Under the pieces are notes generated by a model that worked only from the letters and a program-made list of their open reading frames with translations, was not told the origin of the DNA and ran no database searches. A program made the translations under genes and the position numbers. This document shows, in pieces, positions 8,501 to 16,799 of a stretch of DNA of 64,000 nucleotides. Origin of the DNA: Oribacterium sp. C9 (GTDB taxonomy: Bacteria > Bacillota > Clostridia > Lachnospirales > Lachnospiraceae); assembly GCF_002007235.1 (NCBI RefSeq), contig NZ_MUHW01000002.1, forward strand, positions 186,001 through 250,000, given 5' to 3'. Each line of letters starts with the position of its first letter. Position 1 is the stretch's first letter.

Positions 8501-10326
8501 TTTGCTTCTCTGCCTCCTTTGAAGATTCCGTATCCGAAGTGGTCACAATGCAGACATCTGCCGGACTCCTGGCATGCCTCCTCATGAGACATTCCACACT
8601 CCATAAGCTTGAAGTCATGCTTTCTTTCCTCAGGAGAGCGCTCCTTCATGTTGACTCTTCCGCATGGCTTATGATCATCGAAACGAACAGGAGGAAGGTC
8701 AATGTCTACCTTGATCTCATGGAAGAATCCGAGATATTCGTCTATATTCGCAGCTGCCACCTTACCCGCAGCTATTGCACGAATAACAGTTGCAGGTCCT
8801 GTTACACAGTCTCCGCCTGCAAAAACGCCTTCCTTATCACGTATATCACTGGTATCAAAGGCATCTATATGTCCTCTCTCAACAGGAATACCATACTCAC
8901 CGAACTTCATGGAATCTATGCCCTGACCGATTGCGACCAGAACTCTGTCACACGGAATACGCACTTCCTCCGTATCTGCAGGAACCGGCTTAGGTCTACC
9001 GTCCTTTATAGGACCTACTATCTGAGGCTGGACCCATATAGCCGCCACACTGCCATCTTTCTTTTTCTCTATGCGTAACGGAGCATTAAGTTCAACTACC
9101 TCACAGCCGTCAGCGATAGCTCCCTCTATTTCCTCGGGAAGAGCTGTCATATCACTTACTCTACGTCTGTAGAGGATCTTAACCGACTTTGCATTGCATC
9201 TGATAGCTGAACGGGCTACGTCCATTGCCACATTTCCGCCGCCTACAACTGTTATATCCATACCGGTGAAATCCGGATAATCATCATCACCAATTGCTCT
9301 AAGCATCTCAACCGCAGATATAACTCCCTTGGCATCCTCTCCATCGATACCTATCTTCTTATCAGTATGAGCGCCTATAGCCACGAACATGGCGTCATAC
9401 TGATCTCTGAGCTCTGCGATGGATATATCCTTTCCAATGCTTACATCTGTCTTTATACTGAAACCGCTCTTCTTAAGGCATTCTATTTCAGCATCAAGAG
9501 CCTCTCTGGGAAGACGATAAGCAGGAATACCGTAACGGAGCATGCCCCCTGCTTTTTTTCTCTGCTCATACACTACGACCTCATGTCCCATAAGTGACAG
9601 ATAGTATGCTGCAGAAAGCCCTGCAGGACCGCCGCCGATAACGGCAACTTTCTTGCCTGTTACAGGCTGCTTCTCACCGATCCTGAATTCATCTTCATGT
9701 TCAACCGCAAACTTCTTTAATCCCCGGATATTTATAGGATCATCTACCATGGTTCTTCGGCAGCGAACCTCACAAGGGTGCTCGCAGATCATACCGCATA
9801 CTGCCGGAAGAGGGTTATCCTTTCTGATCAGTGCAACCGCATCATTGTACCTGCCCTCATGGATAAGTGATATGTATCCCGGTACATCTACATGGGCAGG
9901 GCACTGTGATACACAAGGAACCGGCTGATCCTGATGTCCGGAACATCTTCCATGAAGTATATGCTCTTCATAATCATCCCTGAAGCCTCTTATGCCCTTA
10001 AGTACCATTCTGGCTGCTTCTGAGCCTATAGCACAGTCCGCCGAAAAATATATGCTCTGTGCAGTCTGCTCTATAACTTTCAATGTCTCCATGGTGGCAG
10101 TACCATCAAGAACGGACTCGATCAGCAGCTCTAACTGTCCTAATCCTATGCGGCACGGAACACACTTTCCACAAGACTGAGCGTGGCAAAGATGCAAAAA
10201 AGATGCAGCTAAGTCTACCGGGCAAAGACCGGGCTGACTTGCTGTGATCCTTCGTTCAAGATCCTTATAAAGATCTTCCACCGTTTTCATAGCATTGTTT
10301 TGTGTTACAATGCTCAATCTACTCAT
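8494..10326 (-). CDS. NuoF-type Fe-S domain fused to GltD-like FAD/NAD(P) oxidoreductase, hydrogenase partner
   Basis: 610 aa, AAGGAGGAG ribosome site. Residues 48-100 carry the NuoF C-terminal 4Fe-4S motif (SCGKCVPCR, C52, C55, C58, with C98) but not the FMN/NADH part of NuoF. Then come a GltD-type Fe-S region (CVSQCPAHVDVPGY, ICEHPCEVRCRR), a first Rossmann motif GGGPAGLSAAYYL, a second VVGGGNVAMDVARSA, and GVFAGGDCVTGPATVI. The C-terminus adds a Cys-bearing tail (CGMSHEEACQ, CLHCDHFG). Inference: it passes NAD(P)H electrons through FAD and Fe-S centres to the hydrogenase subunit encoded downstream. It replaces the usual HydB/HydC pair, and whether it bifurcates is not shown. Confidence 0.88.
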   Translation of the reverse strand: MSRLSIVTQNNAMKTVEDLYKDLERRITASQPGLCPVDLAASFLHLCHAQSCGKCVPCRIGLGQLELLIESVLDGTATMETLKVIEQTAQSIYFSADCAIGSEAARMVLKGIRGFRDDYEEHILHGRCSGHQDQPVPCVSQCPAHVDVPGYISLIHEGRYNDAVALIRKDNPLPAVCGMICEHPCEVRCRRTMVDDPINIRGLKKFAVEHEDEFRIGEKQPVTGKKVAVIGGGPAGLSAAYYLSLMGHEVVVYEQRKKAGGMLRYGIPAYRLPREALDAEIECLKKSGFSIKTDVSIGKDISIAELRDQYDAMFVAIGAHTDKKIGIDGEDAKGVISAVEMLRAIGDDDYPDFTGMDITVVGGGNVAMDVARSAIRCNAKSVKILYRRRVSDMTALPEEIEGAIADGCEVVELNAPLRIEKKKDGSVAAIWVQPQIVGPIKDGRPKPVPADTEEVRIPCDRVLVAIGQGIDSMKFGEYGIPVERGHIDAFDTSDIRDKEGVFAGGDCVTGPATVIRAIAAGKVAAANIDEYLGFFHEIKVDIDLPPVRFDDHKPCGRVNMKERSPEERKHDFKLMECGMSHEEACQESGRCLHCDHFGYGIFKGGREAKW

Positions 10327-10437
10327 GGTGTCTCCTCCTTACTTCCATTAAACTTAGTGTCTATGTAAAATTGAACCACCAAAAAAACAATTTGTAAACA
10401 AAGTTGCACAAATCGTAGTGTATTTTTTCTGTATTTG

Positions 10438-10455
10438 TTGTTAATAATATAACAT
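10438..10455. promoter_or_regulatory. Rex-like operator 2 upstream of the hydrogenase operon
   Basis: TTGTTAATAATATAACAT matches the clostridial Rex pattern TTGTTAA-N4-TTAACAA at 12 of 14 defined positions, with a perfect left half. It lies 112-129 nt upstream of the flavoprotein start. On the reverse strand it overlaps a possible -35 (TTAACA) 16 nt from TACACT. Rex senses NADH/NAD+ and commonly represses hydrogenase and fermentation genes. The rex gene is not in the window. Confidence 0.5.
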
Positions 10456-10511
10456 TATTATATTTTTCATAGATAAATTCTATTTGACATGGCATTCTAC
10501 ATCTCTGCTGT

Positions 10512-10529
10512 TTGATAATTAATTATCAA
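10512..10529. promoter_or_regulatory. Rex-like operator 1 (perfect 18-bp palindrome)
   Basis: TTGATAATTAATTATCAA is a perfect palindrome of the same length and layout as the Rex site, differing from TTGTTAA-N4-TTAACAA only by one symmetric base per half. It is 186-203 nt upstream of the hydrogenase operon. A Crp/Fnr site is the alternative, but the half-site spacing is longer than the classic 4 nt. Confidence 0.5.
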
Positions 10530-10541
10530 TCCTGCATAAAA

Positions 10542-10588
10542 ATACCCTCTTCATCCGAAAATCCATGAAATTCAGATGAAGAGGGTAT
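10542..10588 (-). terminator. intrinsic terminator of the diguanylate cyclase gene
   Basis: A perfect 14-bp stem (ATACCCTCTTCATC and its complement) with a 19-nt loop, followed on the reverse strand by TTTTT. It is 26 nt after the cyclase stop and insulates the hydrogenase promoter region. Confidence 0.88.
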
Positions 10589-10613
10589 GTAAAGTAATAT
10601 CCTTTTTCGATTT

Positions 10614-11705
10614 TCAGTTAAACATATAAAAGTTAAGGGCATTACCCTCCTGCTTCTTGCTTTCATACATTCCCTTATCCGCCCTCTGGTATAAGGCATC
10701 AAAGGAATCACCCGGATCCGACAGATAGAAGGTAGCTCCCACACTTATGGAGATCCTGCGTCCCTTCATCTCGGGTATATTGATCATGTTTATGTTGTCG
10801 TACAGTCGATTGACTATTCGTCTTCCGATCTCCTCTTTTTCAACTGTAGGCGCAAAAGCCGCAAACTCATCTCCTCCCAGTCTGAATACCACATCGGAAT
10901 CTCTGAAGGTTCTCCTCATGCATCCTGCTATGGCGATGATGACCTTATCACCTACATCGTGTCCATAATCGTCATTGATGGATTTGAAATGATCCGCATC
11001 CACAAGTATGAACATCCCTCTTGTTTCATTTGCCATCTCTTCTCTTATCCTGGCTTCACCGCTGTTTCTGTTACGTATTCCCGTCATAGAATCAGTTTCC
11101 GCCATAAGCTTGAGACTTTCTCTTTGCTTCCTGTCTTCATCTATAGACTCAAATGTCCAGATGACATGTATAAGTCTGCCGGATTCGTCTCTGTCAACCT
11201 CTATAAGCTGAACACGTATCCATCTTCCATACTTATCGATAAATTCATGTGACAGCGAATGGCTTTCCTTCAGTCGTTCTTCATAAGAACCTTTATCCAG
11301 GAAATTGAGAAGCGTATCACATGACTGTTCAGAAGCAAACATTTTCACCAGTTCAGGGAGAGGACCTCTGTAGTCCGTCATACCTCCCTCCATAAGGGGA
11401 TCGAACTTCTTGGCACTTCTCAGAAGTCTCGCATGATTGGTTTTAATGTTTATCCTGTACACAGCAGCATAAATATTGACAACCGCTTCGATATCTTTAG
11501 TAAGCTCTTTGGACTCAACATATTTTGTGTAAGCCACATGAAACAGCTTACGAAGAACCACGACCACCGTAAGCAGTACCGCACCGAAAACAATATGGAT
11601 AAGCTGCAGTGATCCGGATAAGCTGAGGAAAAACGCCATAAAAACTGCCAGAATAAGACCGAATATATTCAGATGTATATGACGTATCGATCCGTCTTTA
11701 GCCAT
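10614..11705 (-). CDS. membrane diguanylate cyclase (PAS-GGDEF)
   Basis: 363 aa. Two TM helices (about 10-30 and 33-55), a PAS-like domain (about 75-190) and a GGDEF domain (about 200-363). The active-site GGDEF is intact at 277-281 and the inhibitory I-site RxxD (R268-D271) sits five residues before it, so an active, feedback-inhibited enzyme making cyclic di-GMP from two GTP is expected. It has its own terminator downstream; 111 bp of AT-rich DNA separate its start from the cytX stop. It is one of three cyclic-di-GMP-related proteins in the window. Confidence 0.9.
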   Translation of the reverse strand: MAKDGSIRHIHLNIFGLILAVFMAFFLSLSGSLQLIHIVFGAVLLTVVVVLRKLFHVAYTKYVESKELTKDIEAVVNIYAAVYRINIKTNHARLLRSAKKFDPLMEGGMTDYRGPLPELVKMFASEQSCDTLLNFLDKGSYEERLKESHSLSHEFIDKYGRWIRVQLIEVDRDESGRLIHVIWTFESIDEDRKQRESLKLMAETDSMTGIRNRNSGEARIREEMANETRGMFILVDADHFKSINDDYGHDVGDKVIIAIAGCMRRTFRDSDVVFRLGGDEFAAFAPTVEKEEIGRRIVNRLYDNINMINIPEMKGRRISISVGATFYLSDPGDSFDALYQRADKGMYESKKQEGNALNFYMFN

Positions 11706-11816
11706 ACTATAGCCTTTCTTTCAACAATAAGTTATAAAGAAACTCCATCGTTATAATATCGGTCCAAATTCTTCCAATCATAAACATCTCAGATCACTAT
11801 AAATAATATTTATACG

Positions 11817-13004
11817 TCATACCCATTCAGGAGTCTTTTGAAGGTTTTTTTCATTAAGGATCTTTCCTGCAATGACTGTGAGCACCGTAGTAAAGAGGAT
11901 ATCAGGAAGTGTATACCCTATAGGAAGATCCCACTGCATGAGATATCTGTACAGCACAAAACCCACCAGCCAGATAACGAGATTCACCGGATCAAAAGAC
12001 TTCTGAGATGAATCCGTCTTAAGTACAAACCATGTTCCTATCATAACCGCTGCCATCGGTGCAAAAACCGAACCAATGAGATACAAAAATCCCGTGATAT
12101 CGTCCATTGGATAAAATACAGCTCCGGCGATTCCCACAACTGTAGCGGCAATCGCCATAGACTTTCCGCTCAGCTTCTTTGTAAGAGATTCTCCTGATAT
12201 TCCCGCAGAGAACGCATCAAGGAAGGTTGTGGTAACTGTTGAGAAAACAATAATGAGAAGACCTGCCACTCCCAGTCCGGCTTTAAGCATTATCTCTGCT
12301 ATATCTGATGTACCGGTAAGCATGGCAGCTCCCATTCCGATGAGGAACATCCAGCAGCTTACCAGATTATAGACTACTGTACTTGCCAATGTTGACTTAT
12401 GGGCATCTCCTGCTTCTCTCGTATAGTCCCCGACTACCGGAAGCCATGATAACGGCATGGAAACAGAAAGTTCAAGCGCTGCCCCAAAGGAAATACTCTC
12501 TACTGCCGCAGGGCTTCCACCCTGTCTTACGATAACTACGCAGAGGACCACTGACAGAATAAACAGTGCAGTCATGGCTATGCGGTTCAGCCTGCCCAGA
12601 TTGGTCACTCCCACCATTATCCACAGGATGATGAGTCCTCCAATGACCAGACACCAGATATTTTTATCAGTATTCCATATTCCGGCTGCGGAAAGAGCTC
12701 CGTCATATATCATTATGGCTGTCCAACCCACAAGCTGCAGAACATTCAAAGCGGCAAAGAGCATTCCGCCACGGCTTCCAAAAGTCATTTTAACGGTTTC
12801 CATGGCACTCTTTCCGGTTTGTCCGCTTATCATACCCGCAAGGTAAAACAGAACTCCGCCTATCAGATGCCCCAGAACTATAGCGAGGATCCCCTTTTGA
12901 AATCCAAGCGGCGCGAGATATGTACCCGTCAATATTTCCGCGATGGATACCCCCGCTCCGAACCAGATCAATGAATTGTCCAAAACCGTTGTCTTCTTTT
13001 CCAT
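11817..13004 (-). CDS. cytX: hydroxymethylpyrimidine/thiamine-precursor transporter CytX (NCS1 family)
   Basis: 395 aa, about 11-12 TM helices throughout. The N-terminus (NSLIWFGAGVSIAEILTGTYLAPLGFQKG) and the region MPLSWLPVVGDYTREA are typical of the CytX branch of nucleobase:cation symporters. Assignment to pyrimidine-moiety uptake for thiamine is strongly supported by the TPP riboswitch and terminator in its leader at 13276-13412. The leader also holds a tandem hairpin repeat (13081-13276), so the mRNA leader is over 400 nt. No thiamine biosynthesis gene is adjacent. Confidence 0.9.
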   Translation of the reverse strand: MEKKTTVLDNSLIWFGAGVSIAEILTGTYLAPLGFQKGILAIVLGHLIGGVLFYLAGMISGQTGKSAMETVKMTFGSRGGMLFAALNVLQLVGWTAIMIYDGALSAAGIWNTDKNIWCLVIGGLIILWIMVGVTNLGRLNRIAMTALFILSVVLCVVIVRQGGSPAAVESISFGAALELSVSMPLSWLPVVGDYTREAGDAHKSTLASTVVYNLVSCWMFLIGMGAAMLTGTSDIAEIMLKAGLGVAGLLIIVFSTVTTTFLDAFSAGISGESLTKKLSGKSMAIAATVVGIAGAVFYPMDDITGFLYLIGSVFAPMAAVMIGTWFVLKTDSSQKSFDPVNLVIWLVGFVLYRYLMQWDLPIGYTLPDILFTTVLTVIAGKILNEKNLQKTPEWV

Positions 13005-13068
13005 ATCATCCCTCCAAGAATAAAATGGATATTGCCATCAGCATCCCGACGGCTGCGTTTTGTCCATA

Positions 13069-13276
13069 GCTGTAACATATCGTAGCTGTAACATCTCGCA
13101 TCTCGATGCTCGATGATTGGCTGTCGCCAAGGTACCATCATTTCGTGCAAGCACGATGGTGGTACTTTGGCTCGTAGCTGTTCCATCTCGCATCTCGATG
13201 CTCGATGATTAGCTGTCGCCAAGGTTCCACCATTTCGTGCGAGCACGATGGTGGTACTTTGGCTCGTAGCTGTAAC
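13069..13276 (-). repeat. 92-bp tandem repeat, two full copies, each with a long hairpin
   Basis: Copy 1 is 13081-13172 and copy 2 is 13173-13264, with partial units before and after (TAGCTGTAAC at both edges). Each copy contains an inverted repeat (GCCAAGGTACCATC... / ...GATGGTGGTACTTTGGC) closing on the loop region TTTCGTGCAAGCACGA. The copies differ at only a few positions. The block sits between the TPP riboswitch terminator and cytX, so it would be part of the read-through mRNA. Short ORFs crossing it are repeats of the same peptide and not credible genes. Confidence 0.8.
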
Positions 13277-13306
13277 AAAAAAGCGTTGCCCATCGGGACA
13301 ACGCTT
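13276..13306 (-). terminator. riboswitch expression-platform terminator
   Basis: On the reverse strand AAGCGTTGTCC-CGAT-GGGCAACGCTT is followed by a T-run. It comes about 25 nt after the TPP aptamer, as expected for ligand-induced transcription termination. Confidence 0.88.
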
Positions 13307-13330
13307 CCACTGATAAAACTCAAATTACAG

Positions 13331-13412
13331 TATTTACCTACGTTGGCATTATCCAAATCAGGTCATGGGTCGGAATTGATCATTCCCTCTCAGCCCGTCT
13401 ACGAGCTCCCCT
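13331..13412 (-). ncRNA. TPP (THI-box) riboswitch aptamer
   Basis: Read on the reverse strand, the order of conserved blocks is GGGGAGC, GGGCTGAGAGG, GACCC, TGACCTGATTTGGATAATGC and CAACGTAGG. This is the THI-box aptamer. Bound thiamine pyrophosphate should favour the downstream terminator and shut off cytX. The upstream part of the 13005-13563 gene-free stretch is explained by this element, the terminator and the tandem repeat; 13413-13563 holds the start region of the divergent HD-GYP gene. Confidence 0.95.
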
Positions 13413-13563
13413 TTAAATTTTCAGAAAAATTATACTTTTTATCCTGAAAAAGTGTCAAGCTTTCTTTTCATCAAATATAAGCGATTCAAAATTATTAAAT
13501 TTTAAGTAATCGTCGAAGAAATAATTAATATTATGTGGCGATTTGTTCGGAGGACCTGGCAGT

Positions 13564-16023
13564 ATGACTATTGATAATTTTGAAAATATCGTATCTCTTT
13601 TATGTACGATAACCGGTCTGTTATACTGCGTCTTCAAGTATGTCGAATCCCCGAAATTCGGCTACAGACTTCTTTTGATATACTTCCTTGCTTCTTTTTT
13701 AAGTGAGTATTACTGGACTATCTACAGCCTTACCATGGGCTCATATCCCAATGTATCTGAATTTACAGCCTATCTCGGATGGAACATCGGATATCTCATT
13801 CTGCTTATTGCTTCGTATTACATACGACCCGATGAGGCAAAAAATACACTTCACCCTCTGGTATTTCTTCCGGCCCTTGTCAATGTCCCTCAGTTTTTAC
13901 TGTACATACAGTACGGAGGGATCTTAAACAATATCTGGCAGGTGGGAACAACCACTCTTACTATGATTTTTTGTCTACAGAGTATCATATACTTCTACAA
14001 AGGCAAAACAACCACCACTGAATTCCCTCTTTTTTCCGTCCTTGTTTTAATCTACCTTGTACTCCAATACATAATGTGGACAGTTTCCTGCTACTCGTGG
14101 GATGGGGAATTATCAAATCCATATCTATACTGTTCCATCCTTGGAGCGGTAACAAGCATCTTCTTCACATACGGCGTTTTAAGATTCTATAAAATCAAGG
14201 ACCATGGAATCCTGACAGGCAGTGCATCAGAGCTCAGATTTCAGGTCCTGGTACAGACCATAATCTCCCTTGTCATCATAGGCATCTGCATCATTGGACT
14301 TTTTATAGCCTTCTGGGTTAAAAAATCTCTTACAAACCAGAATGGTGTTTTCAAAAACGAAGAGCAGCTCATAGTCTGTCTTTTCGTTATATCAGCAGTA
14401 CTTATATTCCTGGTGCTGCTTTTACTTAATTATTTCACTACGCGATATCACTCCATGATCCGCAGTAAAAAAATCATAAACGATCTGAAGCGCAGTAAAT
14501 TCAGCTTTTACTTTACCATCATAGTCACCCTCACTTTGATGGCATTTGCGGTGGTCTACAACAATATAGGGCTCTATAGCGCATCAGTCATCAGTGTTTA
14601 CGAAGACGGTGACGAAGCCATCAAGTCCACAGCTACTGAGCTTGAAAACTATATGACTGTAGCAAGCACCACCATGAGAGTGGCAGCCGACAGTGTAAGT
14701 CTCATGGATAAGAACGGCAGCTCTCTTGAGGACATCAGAAATTATCTGGTGGATCAGACAAAGATCCAGGCAGAACAATTCGACGAAAATTTCACCGGCT
14801 TATATGCCTATATGAACGGAGAATATCTGGATGGTCTCATGTGGGTTCCGCCCGAGGGATACGATCCCACTTCAAGAGACTGGTACAAGGCGGTCGTTGA
14901 AGGTCAGGGCGAAACAGTCATCGTCCCTCCTTATGTGGATGCCCAGACAGGTGCAGTTGTCATAACCATAGGCAAAAACATTTCTTACGGGGAAAGCCTT
15001 CCCGAAGGTCAGCTTCCAAATGTTGTCTGCCTTGATGTTATGGTAAACCATATCGAGGAAATAGCAAAAAGTGTTTCTATAGCCGGAAAGGGCTATGGCA
15101 TGGTTGTGAATACCGATGGTTTCATCGTTGCGCACCAGGATGTGAGCATTAACGGCAGGAACCTGAAGGAGCTGTACGATCACGAATTGCTGGACACTGT
15201 TTTAGCTACCCGTCAGGGACGAACCACAGCGAAGATCGACGGTAAAGAATGCACGCTTTTCATCTACCCGGTTATGAATCAGTGGTACACCATCATAGTC
15301 ATCAGCAACGATGAGCTTTGGGATAATACCTACTCACAGCTTGCAGTGAACATCATGGTATCAGTCATAACCTTCTGTCTCATAACCTTTTTCTACTATA
15401 TAGGCTATAAAAACGAGATTCTTTACGGAAAAAAAGTGGAAGAGATGAACATCCAGGTTGTCAGCGCTCTGGCAACAGCCATCGATGCAAAGGATACCTA
15501 CACCAACGGACATTCCTCAAGAGTCGCGGAATACGCAAAAATGATTGCAGAACGTGCCGGTCTTTCACAGGCGGAGCAGGATGACATTTACATGATGGGA
15601 CTTCTGCATGATGTAGGAAAAATCGGAATACCTGATGAGGTCATAAATAAACCTTCCAGACTTACTGCCGAAGAATATAAGGTGATTCAGCGACATCCCG
15701 TCATCGGAAGTGGCATCTTGAAGAGTATAAAAGAGAATCCAAAGCTTGCTACCGGAGCAAGGTGGCATCACGAAAGATACGGAGGAGGCGGTTATCCGGA
15801 CGGAATTTCCGGAGAGGACATACCTGTAGAGGCGAGGATCATAGCCGTTGCAGACGCCTACGATGCCATGACCAGCAGAAGAAGCTACCGTGGCATCATG
15901 CCTCAGGAAAAGGTACGCTCGGAGATAAAGCTTGGTATGGGTACTCAGTTCGACCCGAGATTTGCCAGAGTGATGCTTCAGATGATAGACGAAGATAAAA
16001 GCTATACTATGCGCGAAAAATAG
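13564..16023 (+). CDS. multi-TM dCache HD-GYP cyclic-di-GMP phosphodiesterase
   Basis: 819 aa from the ATG at 13564, which has CGGAGGA at good distance; a TTG at 13543 precedes that site and is unlikely. About seven TM helices (residues 1-270) are followed by two further TM segments flanking an extracellular dCache domain (about 340-590). This carries an amino-acid-pocket-like motif (DPTSRDWYKAV, PPYVDAQTG). The HD-GYP domain (about 640-815) has HSSRVAEYA, GLLHDVGKIGIPDE, RWHHERYGGGGYPDGI and ADAYDAMTSRRSYRG, all expected metal and GYP residues. It should degrade cyclic di-GMP in response to an external ligand. A small membrane protein gene follows 22 nt downstream. Confidence 0.9.
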   Translation: MTIDNFENIVSLLCTITGLLYCVFKYVESPKFGYRLLLIYFLASFLSEYYWTIYSLTMGSYPNVSEFTAYLGWNIGYLILLIASYYIRPDEAKNTLHPLVFLPALVNVPQFLLYIQYGGILNNIWQVGTTTLTMIFCLQSIIYFYKGKTTTTEFPLFSVLVLIYLVLQYIMWTVSCYSWDGELSNPYLYCSILGAVTSIFFTYGVLRFYKIKDHGILTGSASELRFQVLVQTIISLVIIGICIIGLFIAFWVKKSLTNQNGVFKNEEQLIVCLFVISAVLIFLVLLLLNYFTTRYHSMIRSKKIINDLKRSKFSFYFTIIVTLTLMAFAVVYNNIGLYSASVISVYEDGDEAIKSTATELENYMTVASTTMRVAADSVSLMDKNGSSLEDIRNYLVDQTKIQAEQFDENFTGLYAYMNGEYLDGLMWVPPEGYDPTSRDWYKAVVEGQGETVIVPPYVDAQTGAVVITIGKNISYGESLPEGQLPNVVCLDVMVNHIEEIAKSVSIAGKGYGMVVNTDGFIVAHQDVSINGRNLKELYDHELLDTVLATRQGRTTAKIDGKECTLFIYPVMNQWYTIIVISNDELWDNTYSQLAVNIMVSVITFCLITFFYYIGYKNEILYGKKVEEMNIQVVSALATAIDAKDTYTNGHSSRVAEYAKMIAERAGLSQAEQDDIYMMGLLHDVGKIGIPDEVINKPSRLTAEEYKVIQRHPVIGSGILKSIKENPKLATGARWHHERYGGGGYPDGISGEDIPVEARIIAVADAYDAMTSRRSYRGIMPQEKVRSEIKLGMGTQFDPRFARVMLQMIDEDKSYTMREK

Positions 16024-16045
16024 CCGACTCATGGAGGGATATAAA

Positions 16046-16711
16046 ATGAAAAATACTCAAAACAACACCGAAATCATTAATGGACAAAAGGTCACCGAAA
16101 ATATCTATCTGTGCCCCGATGGCAAATACCGCTGGATATATGAGTTTCCCATGTTGAAAAATCCTTTACTATTATTTACCGTGTTCAAAGTTCTGGGTAT
16201 GTCTGCAGCGATAATTGCCGGCTTTGCACTGCTTATTGATCTCATCGAGAACGGGAGCATAACTCCCGCCGCAGACCCCGATGACTGGATAATAGGCTTT
16301 TGGGTCATACTGTTCTTTATGGGAGTTGTTATTCTTTCCTACGTCATTCTTGCCGCCATGTACGGATGGAAGTATATGGTCCTGTTTGAGATGGATGAAG
16401 AAAAGGTAGTTCATATCCAGATGCCGAAGCAATTCAAACATGCCGAAGCCCTTGGCTGGCTCACTGTAATGGCAGGAATAGCATCCGGAAGAGCCGGAAC
16501 CATGGGAACAGGTATGCTGGCTGCCACACGCAACACTTCAACTTCAGACTATATCAATGTCAGAAAAGTAATAGGAAACAGATTGATGCGTGTCATAAAG
16601 GTAAACAAGCTGCTGGATCATAATCAGGTCTATGTAGAACCCTCTGACTATGATTTCGTTTTCAACTACATAGCAGAGCGATGTGTCAATGCCAAAGTGC
16701 GAAAGGGCTGA
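16046..16711 (+). CDS. hypothetical membrane protein
   Basis: 221 aa from the ATG at 16046. The GGAGGG ribosome site overlaps an earlier ATG at 16031, which therefore is not the start. Two clear TM helices (about 43-63 and 82-108) sit after an N-terminal soluble part with LCPDGKYRWIYEF. The C-terminal cytoplasmic part (about 110-221) contains YKxMVLFEMDEEKVVHIQMPKQ and a basic RVIKVNKLLDHNQVYVEPSDYDFVF, PH-like in feel. I do not recognise the family. It follows the HD-GYP gene and ends at a strong terminator, so it is probably cotranscribed. Confidence 0.7.
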   Translation: MKNTQNNTEIINGQKVTENIYLCPDGKYRWIYEFPMLKNPLLLFTVFKVLGMSAAIIAGFALLIDLIENGSITPAADPDDWIIGFWVILFFMGVVILSYVILAAMYGWKYMVLFEMDEEKVVHIQMPKQFKHAEALGWLTVMAGIASGRAGTMGTGMLAATRNTSTSDYINVRKVIGNRLMRVIKVNKLLDHNQVYVEPSDYDFVFNYIAERCVNAKVRKG

Positions 16712-16722
16712 AAAATAAACGG

Positions 16723-16772
16723 GTATATAAAGAGGAAGGTTCTCATCTTCAAGAACCTTCCCCTTTATATAC
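16723..16772. terminator. strong intergenic hairpin between convergent genes
   Basis: A 21-bp nearly perfect stem (GTATATAAAG.GGAAGGTTCT and complement) with an 8-nt loop, between the membrane-protein gene and the convergent aldo/keto reductase. There is no classic long T-run, but the stem is very stable and symmetric, so it may work both ways. Confidence 0.75.
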
Positions 16773-16799
16773 TCTATAGGCCCCATCACCCAAGAAGGC

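Noticed and set aside
7571-8587. 338-aa open frame on the plus strand
   Set aside because: It is antisense to the hydrogenase gene, which has complete motifs; the frame has unusual Cys/Ser/Arg composition and no ribosome site.
10512-10529. Classic Fnr box
   Set aside because: TTGAT and ATCAA are 8 bp apart, not 4; the Rex layout fits the full 18 bp better, though Crp/Fnr binding cannot be excluded.
13081-13264. Possible CRISPR array
   Set aside because: Only two full 92-bp units, directly abutting without spacers and with internal dyads; no cas genes. It is a tandem repeat.
12968-13356. Small ORFs of 72-92 aa over the cytX leader repeat
   Set aside because: They encode the same repeated peptide from the DNA repeat, cross the riboswitch, and lack ribosome sites.
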